Shown piece by piece: positions 25,619 through 34,560 of a stretch of DNA of 64,000 nucleotides. The notes beneath the pieces are model-generated. The model was not told the DNA's origin and ran no database searches. It saw only the letters and a list, made by a program, of their open reading frames with translations. The position numbers were made by a program, and so were the translations under genes. Source of the stretch: Pseudohoeflea sp964511625 (GTDB lineage: Bacteria > Pseudomonadota > Alphaproteobacteria > Rhizobiales > Rhizobiaceae); the NCBI GenBank assembly GCA_964511625.1, contig CAZEJG010000004.1, forward strand, positions 134,619 to 198,618, written 5' to 3'. The stretch's first letter is position 1. The number at the start of each line of letters is the position of its first letter.

Positions 25619-26356
25619 CTAGGCGAAAGATCGCACCAGACTACCGACAAGCAGGTTCCAGCCGTCGATGAGGACGAAGAACAGAATCTTGAACGGTAAC
25701 GAAATGGCGGTCGGAGGCAGCATCATCATGCCCATCGACATCGTGATGGTCGCGACCACCAGGTCGATCACCAGAAACGGAAGGACCACCAGAAAGCCGA
25801 TCTCGAAACCGCGCCGGATCTCCGAAATCATGAAGGCCGGCACCACGACCCGCATGTCGATCTTGCCCGCGGTCTCGGTTTCCTGGCCCCTTTCAGTCGC
25901 CAGATCGACGAAGAGCGCGAGATCCTTCGGCCGGGTATTGGCCAGCATGAAGTCACGGAACGGATCGGAAATCAGCCCGATCGCCTGCTGCTCCGTGATT
26001 TCATTTTCGAGAAGCGGATTTATGCCCTCGTCCCAGGCCCGGTCGAAGGTCGGCGCCATGACATAGAACGTCATGAAGAGGGCGAGACTGACGAGGATCA
26101 TGTTGGCGGGCGTCGACTGAAGCCCCATGCCGGAACGGAGAATGGCAAAGGCTATGATGAACCGCGGAAACGAGGTCACCATGATCAGGATACCCGGTGC
26201 AATCGAAAGCACCGTTAGCAGCCCGAAGGTGCGGATGATCCAGCTCGCAACTGATCCGTCGACCGGCGTCTGGAAGAGGCCAGGATCCAATCCCTGGGCC
26301 GACGCCGCGGCCGGAGCCGCGACGAGCGCCGCCAGAAGAATGAGAAAACGGATCAT
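25619..26356 (-). CDS. fliP: flagellar export gate protein FliP
   Basis: The 245-residue FliP has the expected cleavable signal (LILLAALVAAPAAASAQG) and four further helices. Conserved segments are SIAPGILIMVTSFPRFIIAF, LRSGMGLQSTPANMILVSLA, a periplasmic loop, and FLVVLPFLVIDLVVATITMSMGMMMLPP near the end (read in pieces). With FliQ and FliR it forms the export channel. It is the last gene of the fliI-to-fliP operon and overlaps fliL by 4 bp. Confidence 0.97.
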   Translation of the reverse strand: MIRFLILLAALVAAPAAASAQGLDPGLFQTPVDGSVASWIIRTFGLLTVLSIAPGILIMVTSFPRFIIAFAILRSGMGLQSTPANMILVSLALFMTFYVMAPTFDRAWDEGINPLLENEITEQQAIGLISDPFRDFMLANTRPKDLALFVDLATERGQETETAGKIDMRVVVPAFMISEIRRGFEIGFLVVLPFLVIDLVVATITMSMGMMMLPPTAISLPFKILFFVLIDGWNLLVGSLVRSFA

Positions 26357-26883
26357 TCGATCACGAAGGTCCTGAGTATCACATCGGTGACTTCGCCCTG
26401 CGAACGCAACTGCGCCCGTTCGACAATGTCATCCCGGAGGTACTCAAAACCGCGCGGTCCTTCAATCTGTTGAAGCGATACAGTACGCAGATAGGTGAGG
26501 ATATCCTCATTTATCCGGTCCGCGAGCTTCTCATCGGGCGTTTCACGGAAGAGTAGCGACAGTTCCAGGCGCACCCAGCTGTCGGCGGGATAGGAGAGAT
26601 TCGTCGTGATCGGCGGCAGCGGATAGAGTTCGGGACGGACGGCTACCTCCGCCTCTTCCGCTTCGCCCCCATGTCCCTGCTGACCGTGGCCGGCAGCCGC
26701 CGCCTCGGCTGCGGCCGCTTCCTCTTCGGTCGGCTTGACCTGTGGCGCCAGCATGCCGCCAACCATCCAGCCGCCGCCGGCGCCCACCAGCGAGAGCACC
26801 AGCAGAACAACGATGGTAACGATCATCCCACCCTTTTTCTTTGGCGGGTTGTCACCCTGATAGTCGACCTCGGCGTGGGTCAC
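26353..26883 (-). CDS. fliL: flagellar basal-body protein FliL
   Basis: A 176-residue inner-membrane protein with a basic N-terminus (NPPKKKGGMI), one helix (VTIVVLLVLSLVGAGGGWMV), an Ala/Glu/Gly/His linker and the FliL domain with PLPPITTNLSYPADSWVRLE and the closing block QLRSQGEVTDVILRTFVIE. FliL associates with stators and supports torque. Normal length. It lies between flgH and fliP. Confidence 0.93.
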   Translation of the reverse strand: MTHAEVDYQGDNPPKKKGGMIVTIVVLLVLSLVGAGGGWMVGGMLAPQVKPTEEEAAAAEAAAAGHGQQGHGGEAEEAEVAVRPELYPLPPITTNLSYPADSWVRLELSLLFRETPDEKLADRINEDILTYLRTVSLQQIEGPRGFEYLRDDIVERAQLRSQGEVTDVILRTFVIE

Positions 26884-26897
26884 GGTCGGTCTCCGGT

Positions 26898-27605
26898 TCA
26901 GATCGGTGAATAGAGGTCCACGAGTTGCTGGCCGACCGGCGGCTGCTGCACCTCGGTCAGGCGGCCACGACCGCCGTAGGAAACGCGCGCTTCGGCAATC
27001 TTCTCGTAGGAGATCATGTTGTTGTGGTCCACATCCTGCGGCCGAACGATACCGGCGATATTGAGGATGCGCAGTTCGTGATTGACACGCACTTCCTGCG
27101 AGCCCGAGATGATCAGGTTGCCGTTCTGGAGCACGCCGGTGACGACGGCTGCGATCTTCAGGTTCAGCTTTTCAGACCGCTCGGTCGTGCCGGTCCCCGA
27201 TGTCGAGGTGTTGGATCCGAAGCTGAGGTTTCCGTCCCCCTCGGCGCCGATCGACGGGATCGCGACCGCCGCATTGATGCCGCTGGAATTGGTGCGGCTG
27301 CGGTCGGTGGCATTGTCGAAGGTCGCCTTGTCGTTGATCTTCAGATCGACGGTCAGCAGGTCACCCACCGCGTGAGCACGCGAATCGGTAAACAGCTTCG
27401 ACTGGCGGTCGTCCCACAGCGAGAAATTGTTGGCGCGCTGTGGCGGTTGTTTGGGATACATCGCCATTTCCGGTGTCGAGGAATAGGCGAGGCCCGAGCC
27501 GACCGGACTCATTTCGGGCGCGCGACCGACCTCCCTGAGGGTCTGTGACGAGCAACCCGAAAGAAGCGCTGCGGCTACGACGACGAGAATACCGAACCGG
27601 TTCAT
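26898..27605 (-). CDS. flgH: flagellar L-ring lipoprotein FlgH
   Basis: The 235-residue outer-membrane ring protein begins with a lipoprotein signal (VVVAAALLSGCSSQ, Cys about residue 17). It contains the FlgH core SLWDDRQSKLFTDSRAHAVG, DLLTVDLKINDKATFDN and, near the C-terminus, GIVRPQDVDHNNMISYEKIA and the ending VGQQLVDLYSPI. The ATG at 27605 gives the lipobox at the right distance and overlaps motE by 4 bp; upstream in-frame codons would add an Arg-rich stretch unlike any secretion signal. Confidence 0.95.
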   Translation of the reverse strand: MNRFGILVVVAAALLSGCSSQTLREVGRAPEMSPVGSGLAYSSTPEMAMYPKQPPQRANNFSLWDDRQSKLFTDSRAHAVGDLLTVDLKINDKATFDNATDRSRTNSSGINAAVAIPSIGAEGDGNLSFGSNTSTSGTGTTERSEKLNLKIAAVVTGVLQNGNLIISGSQEVRVNHELRILNIAGIVRPQDVDHNNMISYEKIAEARVSYGGRGRLTEVQQPPVGQQLVDLYSPI

Positions 27606-28195
27606 GATGGATCCTTTGGCAGGTCGGTCGCAGCAGCATTGGCGATAATGCCTGCGAGTGCAGCGGCCTTTTCCGGATCCATCTCGTTGAGAATCTGGCT
27701 GGAAAGCCGGGGGCTCAGTTTCATGACGATCGCGGCGGCGACACCGGGGTTGATCAGCGAGAGCTGGTTGGCGGCCGCGTCGGGACGCATCTTCTTGTAG
27801 ATGTCGACGAGAGTGCCTTCGGCGACGCGCATGAAATCGTCGCGCTTGCCGAGCCACTTCTGGTATTCGTCCCGGCGCTGCTCAAGAAGCGCAATACGTT
27901 CGTCGACCTTCGATTTCAGCGTCTCGAGTTCGTTCTTCTGGCGCAGGTAACGCTGGTCACGCGCGGCATCAGCGATATTGGCACAATAGGCCTCGATCTC
28001 GCTCTCGTAGGTCTTCTGTTCCGGGGTGGCGGCATCCTGCGTCGCCGCCTGGACCTTGGCGTCGACGGTGTGCGGTTCTTCTGCCGCCTTTTCCTCGGAC
28101 GAGGCGGGTCCGGCGAAACCCGATCCCGACAAAAGGGCCAGGCCGATGATGGCCGCGAAGCGGCGCGAGCGGATTATGGTCAGACGTGGGGTCAT
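27602..28195 (-). CDS. motE: MotC chaperone MotE
   Basis: This 197-residue periplasmic protein has a signal peptide (AAIIGLALLSGSGFAGPASS), a Glu/Ala linker, a coiled coil at about residues 85-120 (KNELETLKSKVDERIALLEQ), and a C-terminal MgtE-N-like domain (AAAIVMKLSPRLSSQILNEM, DPEKAAALAGII). In Sinorhizobium MotE is a disulfide-linked chaperone required for MotC stability; a single Cys is visible at EAYCANIADA. The gene overlaps flgI by 4 bp and flgH by 4 bp. Confidence 0.88.
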   Translation of the reverse strand: MTPRLTIIRSRRFAAIIGLALLSGSGFAGPASSEEKAAEEPHTVDAKVQAATQDAATPEQKTYESEIEAYCANIADAARDQRYLRQKNELETLKSKVDERIALLEQRRDEYQKWLGKRDDFMRVAEGTLVDIYKKMRPDAAANQLSLINPGVAAAIVMKLSPRLSSQILNEMDPEKAAALAGIIANAAATDLPKDPS

Positions 28196-29316
28196 TGCAG
28201 CACCAGTTCAGCTTGCAGGGCGCCTGCGGACTTTATGCCCTGCAGAATGGCGATGATGCCGTCCGGCCTGACGCCGATGGAATTAAGTCCGGCCACCAGC
28301 GTGCGCAGATCCGGTCCGCTGATGATGGCGACCTGGCCGCCGTCGACACCGGCGGTGATGTCGGTGAGCGGCTCGATGGCGGTCACGCCGTCCGAAAACG
28401 GAGCCGGCTGAACGACGGTCGGCGTCTCGTTGACCTTGACCGTCAGCGTGCCATGGCTGACCGCGACCTGGGAGACCCGCACGTCGTTACCGATCACGAT
28501 GGTGCCGGTGCGCTCGTTGACGACGACGCGTGCCGGACTGTCGGTATCGACGACGAGCCCCTCGAGTTCGGCCATCAACCGGGCGAGATCGGCGGTGTCG
28601 GGCTTGCGTACCGCGATGGTGGTGGAATCGCGGGCTTCGGCGATCGCCTGTCCGTAGCGGTTGGTTGCATAGGAGTTGATCACGTCGGCAATGCCGACGG
28701 CGGTGGAGAAATCCGGATTGCGAAGCTGGAAGACGAGACCGCCTGACTGCTTGAACTCGGCCGGGATCTCCCGCTCGATCGTCGCTCCGCCGGGAAGACG
28801 ACCGGCAGTCGTCACACCCTGCTGCAGGGTGGCGGCATCGCCCTGTGCGGTGACGCCGGAGACCACGACCGAGCCCTGCGCCACGGCATAGACCTGACCG
28901 TCGGCGCCGGACAGCGAGGTCATCACCAATGTCCCGCCGCGCAACGAGGTCGCATCGCCGAGCGACGACACCGTCACGTCGATGCGCGAGCCGACGGTGG
29001 CGAAGGGCGGCAGGTTGGCCGTCACGATCACTGCCGCGATGTTGTTGGAGCGGGAAGCGCCACCCTCTGTCGAAATGCCGAGGTTCTGGAGCATCGCCCG
29101 CAGCGACTGCTCGGTGAAGGGCGAGTTGCGCAGGCTGTCGCCAGTTCCCTGAAGACCGATGACGAGACCGTAACCGATCAGCTGGTTGTCGCGCGCAGCC
29201 TGAAGCTGGGCGATGTCCTTGATGCGCGAAGCGGCGACCGCCGACTGCACGGCCAGAAGCCCCAACGTACCGGCCAGCAGAAGCAGGGCTATGAAACGTG
29301 CGCGACGCCAGGTCAT
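28192..29316 (-). CDS. flgI: flagellar P-ring protein FlgI
   Basis: The 374-residue periplasmic ring subunit starts with a signal peptide (LLLLAGTLGLLAVQSAVAAS). The hallmark is SRIKDIAQLQAARDNQLIGY then GLVIGLQGTGDS. Further conserved parts are FTEQSLRAMLQNLGIS, VIVTANLPPFATVGSRIDVT and GTIVIGNDVRVSQVAVSHG. FlgI forms the bearing in the peptidoglycan layer. It overlaps flgA at the start and motE at the end, each by 4 bp. Confidence 0.97.
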   Translation of the reverse strand: MTWRRARFIALLLLAGTLGLLAVQSAVAASRIKDIAQLQAARDNQLIGYGLVIGLQGTGDSLRNSPFTEQSLRAMLQNLGISTEGGASRSNNIAAVIVTANLPPFATVGSRIDVTVSSLGDATSLRGGTLVMTSLSGADGQVYAVAQGSVVVSGVTAQGDAATLQQGVTTAGRLPGGATIEREIPAEFKQSGGLVFQLRNPDFSTAVGIADVINSYATNRYGQAIAEARDSTTIAVRKPDTADLARLMAELEGLVVDTDSPARVVVNERTGTIVIGNDVRVSQVAVSHGTLTVKVNETPTVVQPAPFSDGVTAIEPLTDITAGVDGGQVAIISGPDLRTLVAGLNSIGVRPDGIIAILQGIKSAGALQAELVLQ

Positions 29317-29786
29317 TTCCGCACCACCCGGACCGATCCGTCCTGCATCACGGTGCCGGAGACGACGACGCCGGAATCGACGTTGCGCACACGGATCATG
29401 TCACCCACGGCAGCATTCTGAAGCGGGGTGCCCGGCGCGGTGATGATCAATCCCTGGTCGGCGAAGACGAGCGTGACCGGCGAACCGCGTTCGACCGCCC
29501 AGGCTTCCCGCAGCGAGGCGACAGGGATCGTCCGACCCGGCAACAGGGTCCGAGTTGCGATCATGCCGTCAACCTCGGTGACGTCCGAAGCGTAGCCGCC
29601 CGCGAGGTTGGGATTGGTCACGCCGACGGTCCTGACCATCTCGCCGGTGATCGTCTCTCCGGGATAGATGGTCCGCTCGGGCACGAGCGCGACTTCGCTC
29701 GCGAGCCCGGAAGCCGGCAAGCCGCAGACGCCGAGCACGAAGGCCAGTCGGATTGCGGTGGTTGAGATGGTTTTGGCAAACATCAT
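29313..29786 (-). CDS. flgA: P-ring assembly chaperone FlgA
   Basis: This 157-residue periplasmic protein has a signal peptide (LAFVLGVCGLPASGLASE) and the SAF/FlgA domain: RTIYPGETITGEMVRTVGV, TRTLLPGRTIPVASLREAW and VRNVDSGVVVSGTVMQDGSV. It helps FlgI polymerise. Alphaproteobacterial FlgA is often this short, lacking the N-terminal half of the 220-residue enterobacterial protein. It follows flgG by 17 bp. Confidence 0.93.
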   Translation of the reverse strand: MMFAKTISTTAIRLAFVLGVCGLPASGLASEVALVPERTIYPGETITGEMVRTVGVTNPNLAGGYASDVTEVDGMIATRTLLPGRTIPVASLREAWAVERGSPVTLVFADQGLIITAPGTPLQNAAVGDMIRVRNVDSGVVVSGTVMQDGSVRVVRK

Positions 29787-29802
29787 GTCCGCCGCGCTCC
29801 CT

Positions 29803-30591
29803 TTACCTCAGGTTCTTGCTCACCACCGATGCCATTTCGTCCGCGGCCTGGATGATCTTGGAGTTCATCTCGTAAGCGCGCTGCGCCGAGATCAGATCCG
29901 TAATTTCCTTGACCGGGTCGACATTGGAGGCTTCGAGATAACCTTGCTGGATGTGGGCAAAACCGGGATCATCCGGGACGCCGACAATGGCGGGGCCGGA
30001 AGCCGGCGTTTCGGCAAAGAGGTTGTCGCCGAGCGGCTCGAGGCCCGCCTCATTGACGAAGTTCGCAAGCGTAAGCTGGCCGAGATCCGTCATTGCCGTA
30101 TCGCTGCCGAGCCGCGCAAAGACCTGGCCCGTGCGGGTGATCTCCACCTCGGTCACGTCCTGCGGAAAGGTGATGCCGGGAACCACGGTGTAGCCGTCGA
30201 TGGTGACGAGCTGGCCGTCGGCATTGGTGTTGAAGGTACCGGCGCGGGTGTAGAGCGTGTTGCCCGCCGGATCCTCGACCTGGAACCAGCCGCGGCCGAT
30301 CAGTGCGAGATCGAGCTTGTTGGACGTGCCGATGAGCGAACCCTGGATGTGCAGGTTGCGCACCGAGGCCGCCTTGACGCCGAGGCCGATATGCGCGCCC
30401 TCGGGCACGATCGCCTGGTTGGCAGCGTTCGGCACGCCCTGGCTGCGCTCGACCTGATAAAGCAGATCGGTGAACTCGGCGCGGGCGCGCTTGAAGCCGG
30501 TGGTATTGATGTTCGCCACATTGTTGGCGATCACTTCGAGATTGAGCTGCTGGGCGTTCATGCCGGTGGCTGCGATGGCCAGTGCCTTCAT
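29803..30591 (-). CDS. flgG: flagellar distal rod protein FlgG
   Basis: The 262-residue distal rod protein has MKALAIAATGMNAQQLNLEV with VIANNVANINTTGFKRARAE, and the C-terminal LEASNVDPVKEITDLISAQR block followed by YEMNSKIIQAADEM. The length (about 260) separates it from FlgF. FlgG forms the drive shaft through the P and L rings. It is followed on the minus strand by flgA. Confidence 0.97.
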   Translation of the reverse strand: MKALAIAATGMNAQQLNLEVIANNVANINTTGFKRARAEFTDLLYQVERSQGVPNAANQAIVPEGAHIGLGVKAASVRNLHIQGSLIGTSNKLDLALIGRGWFQVEDPAGNTLYTRAGTFNTNADGQLVTIDGYTVVPGITFPQDVTEVEITRTGQVFARLGSDTAMTDLGQLTLANFVNEAGLEPLGDNLFAETPASGPAIVGVPDDPGFAHIQQGYLEASNVDPVKEITDLISAQRAYEMNSKIIQAADEMASVVSKNLR

Positions 30592-30615
30592 GGCGTATTC
30601 CTCGGTTGGGGTCCG

Positions 30616-30942
30616 TCAGATCTGCATGCGGGAAACTTCGAGATAAGCCGTCACCAGCTTGTCCCGTATAGCGATTGCCGTCTGCAGCGACTGTTCCGCG
30701 CTCATCAGGGCATCGACCACCTCACGGGTGTTCGCATCGCCCGACACGGCCTTGAAGGACTGCGTTTCCGCAGCCCGGAGATTGTCGACCACACCGGTTC
30801 CGAGCGACTGGAGCACGTCCGAGAAGCTCGACGCTCCGGCCTGACCGGCGCTCGCAGCCTTGGCGCTGTCGCCGGCGCCAACCACCTGATCGACGGCCTG
30901 GCCGATGGCCCGGCCCGCAATTCCACCAACGAGTTCAATCAT
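30616..30942 (-). CDS. fliE: flagellar basal-body MS-ring/rod adaptor FliE
   Basis: A 108-residue protein with the FliE C-terminal motif: AETQSFKAVSGDANTREVVD, ALMSAEQSLQTAIAIRDKLV then AYLEVSRMQI. FliE joins the MS ring to the rod. Its ATG shares a base with the flgC stop (TAATG), so translation is coupled. Confidence 0.95.
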   Translation of the reverse strand: MIELVGGIAGRAIGQAVDQVVGAGDSAKAASAGQAGASSFSDVLQSLGTGVVDNLRAAETQSFKAVSGDANTREVVDALMSAEQSLQTAIAIRDKLVTAYLEVSRMQI

Positions 30943-31361
30943 TATGACGGCCTCAGCAGATCGAGTGTCATGGAGACCAGTTCCCGCGTCTGCTTGATGG
31001 TCTGCAGGTTGGCCTCATAGGTGCGGTTCGCCTCGCGCATGTCGGCGAGTTCGATGAGCATGTTGACGTTCGGCAGCTTGACCATGCCCTTGTCGTCGGC
31101 GGCCGGATGGCTGGGATCGAACTCGACGTTGAAGTCAGACGGATCGTCGGCGATCCGCTGCACCCGTGCCATGGCTGCACCACTGGCCTGATCAAGTTCC
31201 CAGGAGAACGAAATCGTCTTGCGACGATAAGCGTCCGCGCCCGGCGTCGCCCCTGTCGACTGGGCATTGGCAAGGTTTTCGGAGACGATACGAAGACGCG
31301 CTTCCTGTGCCTTGAGGCCGGATGACGCGATCTTCGAGGAGAGGCTAAGCGGATCCACCAT
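30942..31361 (-). CDS. flgC: flagellar proximal rod protein FlgC
   Basis: The 139-residue rod protein has the N-terminal LKAQEARLRIVSENLANAQS axial motif and the C-terminal NMLIELADMREANRTYEANL. Its length fits FlgC. It is placed 2 bp after flgB and directly before fliE, the standard order flgB-flgC-fliE. Confidence 0.96.
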   Translation of the reverse strand: MVDPLSLSSKIASSGLKAQEARLRIVSENLANAQSTGATPGADAYRRKTISFSWELDQASGAAMARVQRIADDPSDFNVEFDPSHPAADDKGMVKLPNVNMLIELADMREANRTYEANLQTIKQTRELVSMTLDLLRPS

Positions 31362-31363
31362 CG

Positions 31364-31744
31364 TCAGCTCTTCACGGTCATCAGCATCATGCGGTTGAAG
31401 CTCTTCACCAGTCCGGCATTGATCTCGTAGATCCGCTTGATCTCCGAGGTCTTGGCAATCTCTTCCGGCAGATCGACGGAATTGCCCGAGGGGAAGACCT
31501 CGATACCGTCCTGGATTTCAGTCCGCGAGACGGAACTGCGGATCGGATCCTCGGTCAGATGGCCCGCTCGGGTGGCCGCCATGCGCAAGCCGGTCTCCTG
31601 GAGCACCGCGTCGAACGCTGCCACGTCACGCGACTGGTATCCCGGCGTATTGGCGTTGGCGATATTGCCGGCGACCACCGTCTGGCGAACAGTCAGCCAG
31701 TGGGCCTGCTTGGATGCGAGATCAAAGAGCTGGATCGGCTGCAT
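31364..31744 (-). CDS. flgB: flagellar proximal rod protein FlgB
   Basis: The 126-residue FlgB has LTVRQTVVAGNIANANTPGY at the front and EIKRIYEINAGLVKSFNRMM near the end, both normal for the family. I chose the ATG at 31744 because GGAAGG is 8 bp upstream and it starts MQPIQLFDLA; an in-frame codon at 31771 adds nine residues. It is 78 bp downstream of the unknown gene at 31823. Confidence 0.94.
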   Translation of the reverse strand: MQPIQLFDLASKQAHWLTVRQTVVAGNIANANTPGYQSRDVAAFDAVLQETGLRMAATRAGHLTEDPIRSSVSRTEIQDGIEVFPSGNSVDLPEEIAKTSEIKRIYEINAGLVKSFNRMMLMTVKS

Positions 31745-31822
31745 GGAATTTCCCTTCCTTGCAGCCGACACTAGGCCTCAAGCCTTGTGTGTAACTTGCG
31801 GTCCCGAGCAAGCGGCCCCGGC

Positions 31823-32392
31823 CTACTCGCTCAGCACCTCGCCCTCGGAGGTGATGATGACCCATTTGCCATCGCGCTGTTCCATGCTGGCAAGCGTCGA
31901 ATTGTCCGGCAGCGCCGAACCGACCTGCACCATGTAGATGCCGGATTCATCTTCGATCAGAGCGCGACCGTTGACCACATGCAGAAGCTGGTACCGCGGT
32001 GCGCCCGGAAACTTCTGGTCAAGCGCAGCATTGGCCGGAAGCGGGCCGGTGCTTGCCGTCTCCGTAGCGTCACTGACAGTCGCCGTGGTGATCGGATCGA
32101 AGGGGACCGCCGACGGCAAGGCACCGTCCTTTTCGTCGGGGATGGAGAGCGGGGACACAGAGACAACCGCCCTGCCCTTCGTTTCGGGAAGGTCGCGCGT
32201 ATCGCCCCATTCCATCGGGTTCACGCCGAAGCTGTCCTGGTTGAAGAAGACGTACCACGGGAAGATCGCGGCAACCGCCGCCATCGCAAACCCCACGATG
32301 ACGATCGCGCGATCGCTGTCCTTCCGCCTATCGAACAGCCGCGCTTCCTCTTCCTCCGAGATGCGCAGGTCCCCGTCCCCCAAATCCGTCAT
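31823..32392 (-). CDS. conserved flagellar-cluster membrane protein of unknown function
   Basis: I do not recognise a named family for this 189-residue protein. It has an acidic cytoplasmic start (ISEEEEARLFDRRKDSD), one membrane helix (AIVIVGFAMAAVAAIFPWYV) and a periplasmic part with a Thr/Ser/Pro-rich linker. A small C-terminal beta domain from about residue 140 contains YQLLHVVNGRALIEDESGIY and VGSALPDNSTL, which looks like a SPOR-like or PilP-like ligand fold. It lies 6 bp after fliI and upstream of flgB. The position between fliI and flgB is where rhizobia keep an unnamed flagellar gene, so a role in basal-body assembly is plausible. Confidence 0.75.
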   Translation of the reverse strand: MTDLGDGDLRISEEEEARLFDRRKDSDRAIVIVGFAMAAVAAIFPWYVFFNQDSFGVNPMEWGDTRDLPETKGRAVVSVSPLSIPDEKDGALPSAVPFDPITTATVSDATETASTGPLPANAALDQKFPGAPRYQLLHVVNGRALIEDESGIYMVQVGSALPDNSTLASMEQRDGKWVIITSEGEVLSE

Positions 32393-32398
32393 CCCCGT

Positions 32399-33835
32399 CT
32401 AGCCTTTCCTGTCCTTCTGTCCCGGCGCTATCCCCGCTGCCGCCTTCATTGCCTCGGCAAGTTCCGAGAAGGCATCAGGGGATGGCGGGTCGTCCGGCCG
32501 TTGCCTGAGCACCTCGTAGATCACCGGCGCCTGCTTGACCGCCATGTCCAGTTCGGCATCGGTTCCCGGCCGATAGCCGCCGATCAGTCGCAGGTCGGAT
32601 GTTTCCTCGTATTTGTGGATGAGTGCCTTGAGCCGCAGGGTGAGCTTTTCCTCGTCGCCCTGCCAGGCCTTGCGCGCCAGGCGCGAGATCGATGTCAGCG
32701 GATTGACCGGCGGATAGCGCCCCTCGTCGGCGAGACGTCTGTCGAGCACGAGGTGCCCGTCGAGAATGCCGCGCGCGGAATCGGCGACCGGATCGTTGTG
32801 GTTGTCGCCGTCGACGAGGACGGAAACGATTGCCGTGATGGCCCCTGCCCCTTGCGGACCCGGGCCTGCACGTTCGAGAAGTCCCGGCAAAGCGGTGAAC
32901 ACAGAAGCCGGATAGCCGCGCGCAACGGGTGGTTCGCCGGAAGCCATTCCGACCTCGCGGAGCGCATGCGCATAACGGGTCAGGCTGTCGACGATCAGAA
33001 GCACGTTCTCGCCGCGATCGCGGAAATGCTCGGCGATCGTCATCGCCGTCAGCGGCGCCATCCGGCGGAGCATCGGGCTTTCGTCGCTCGTCGCCACCAC
33101 GGCGACGGTCTTCTTCATGTTCTCGCCGAGCGTATCCTCGATGAACTCGCGCACCTCGCGGCCGCGCTCACCGACCAGCGCGATCACCGCGCGGTCGAAA
33201 TCGGCGGCTTGCGCGAACATCGACAGAAGCGTCGACTTGCCGACACCCGAACCGGCAAAGACACCCATGCGCTGGCCACGGCAGAGCGGCGCGAAAATGT
33301 CGACGACCTTCACCCCGGTGCGAATGGCAGCGGTCACGCGTTGACGCTGCATGGATTGCGGCGGCGCGGCGTCGATCGGCCGCTCGTCGGCGCCCTGTTT
33401 CAGCGCACCCAATCCGTCGACCGGTTCGGCGAGCGCATTGATGGTCCGGCCGCACCAGCTTGCGTCAGGCGCCAGGGTGAAGGGACCGCGCCTCCAGACG
33501 CGCTCTCCGATCGAGGCCGCCGCCCCGCTGACGCCCTCGATGGGGCAGACGATGGCTTCTTGCGGATCGAGCCGGACGACTTCGGCGAGACGGCGGGTAT
33601 CGCCACCGCGGAACTCGACGAGATCACCAAGCCGGAGATGGCGTGAAAGACCCGCGACGCCATACCGCCCGGCTGCGGCCGAAGTCACGACGCCCGAGAC
33701 TTCGATGCCGTTATCGGGTCTGGAGAAATGGGCAATGCGCGCGGACAAGGAAGCCAGCGCACGGGTGCCGGTTTCCTTCCGATCGTCCATCCGCATCTGC
33801 CGATGGGTTTCCATGCCGCCGCCCGATGTCGACAT
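32399..33835 (-). CDS. fliI: flagellum-specific ATPase FliI
   Basis: The 478-residue export ATPase resembles F1-beta. Walker A is GVFAGSGVGKSTLLSMFAQA near residue 190, Walker B is VLLIVDSLTRYAHALREV, and the family signature PASVFTALPGLLERAG follows. FliI powers initial unloading of export substrates. The ATG shares one base with the flgF stop. Its N-terminal 20 residues (MSTSGGGMETH) are poorly conserved, so an internal Met could be the true start. Confidence 0.97.
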   Translation of the reverse strand: MSTSGGGMETHRQMRMDDRKETGTRALASLSARIAHFSRPDNGIEVSGVVTSAAAGRYGVAGLSRHLRLGDLVEFRGGDTRRLAEVVRLDPQEAIVCPIEGVSGAAASIGERVWRRGPFTLAPDASWCGRTINALAEPVDGLGALKQGADERPIDAAPPQSMQRQRVTAAIRTGVKVVDIFAPLCRGQRMGVFAGSGVGKSTLLSMFAQAADFDRAVIALVGERGREVREFIEDTLGENMKKTVAVVATSDESPMLRRMAPLTAMTIAEHFRDRGENVLLIVDSLTRYAHALREVGMASGEPPVARGYPASVFTALPGLLERAGPGPQGAGAITAIVSVLVDGDNHNDPVADSARGILDGHLVLDRRLADEGRYPPVNPLTSISRLARKAWQGDEEKLTLRLKALIHKYEETSDLRLIGGYRPGTDAELDMAVKQAPVIYEVLRQRPDDPPSPDAFSELAEAMKAAAGIAPGQKDRKG

Positions 33836-34560
33836 CAGCGCCCGTTACCAAGCGTCTTGATGGCTTCCTTGAGGGTGGCTTCGTTGTCGCGCATCATGAT
33901 CGAGGCGTTTTCGAAGGCACGTGACACCATGATGAGCCGGCTCATCTCGGCGACCGGATTGACGTTGGAATCTTCGAGGAAGCCCTGGGTGACGCCGATA
34001 TCGGTCCGGTCGACGACGGGTTCGGGCTGGTCGGCGGTGATGATTCCGAGCGAGCCGGCGCGCACGTAGCCGGCGTTCACGTCAGCAGTAAAGAGCCCGA
34101 TCTGTCCGACCCGGGCGCCGTTCTGATAAATGCCGCCATCCTTGCCGACTTTCGGGGGACCTGCATTGGGATTGAGCTGAATGGGCGCGCCGCCGACATC
34201 GAGCACCGGATAGCCGTCGACATTCACCATTTCCCCTGCCGGCGAGAGATTGAAGCGACCGTCACGGGTGAGAACATTGCCGTTCGGCGTTTCGAGTTGA
34301 AACCAGCCGTCGCCGGAAATCGCGAAATCGAACGGGTTGCTCGTCTGAGTGAAGCCGCCGTTCATCGTCGAGAGAAAGTCCACGCCCTGGTTGACGTAGG
34401 ACACATCATTGGAGCCAGCGCTCTGGACGACCTCGTCGAACTTGATCTCGGTCGCGCGGAAGCCCGTGGTGTTCGCGTTGGCGACGTTGTCGGCGATCGT
34501 GTTGAGGCGGCGCTCCAGGGCGATCTGCGAAGAGAGGGCGACATAGAGCGAGGTCTGCAT
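33835..34560 (-). CDS. flgF: flagellar rod protein FlgF
   Basis: The 241-residue proximal rod protein shows SSQIALERRLNTIADNVANA with NTTGFRATEI at the N-terminus. At the C-terminus it has GFLEDSNVNPVAEMSRLIMV then SRAFENASIMMRDNEATLKE. The shorter length and sequence separate it from FlgG at 29803. It overlaps both neighbours by one base. Confidence 0.95.
   Translation of the reverse strand: MQTSLYVALSSQIALERRLNTIADNVANANTTGFRATEIKFDEVVQSAGSNDVSYVNQGVDFLSTMNGGFTQTSNPFDFAISGDGWFQLETPNGNVLTRDGRFNLSPAGEMVNVDGYPVLDVGGAPIQLNPNAGPPKVGKDGGIYQNGARVGQIGLFTADVNAGYVRAGSLGIITADQPEPVVDRTDIGVTQGFLEDSNVNPVAEMSRLIMVSRAFENASIMMRDNEATLKEAIKTLGNGR

Noticed and set aside
29029..29310. Alternative long overlapping frames in flgI/flgA region
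   Set aside because: Shadows of genes with strong signal peptides and conserved motifs in the annotated frames.
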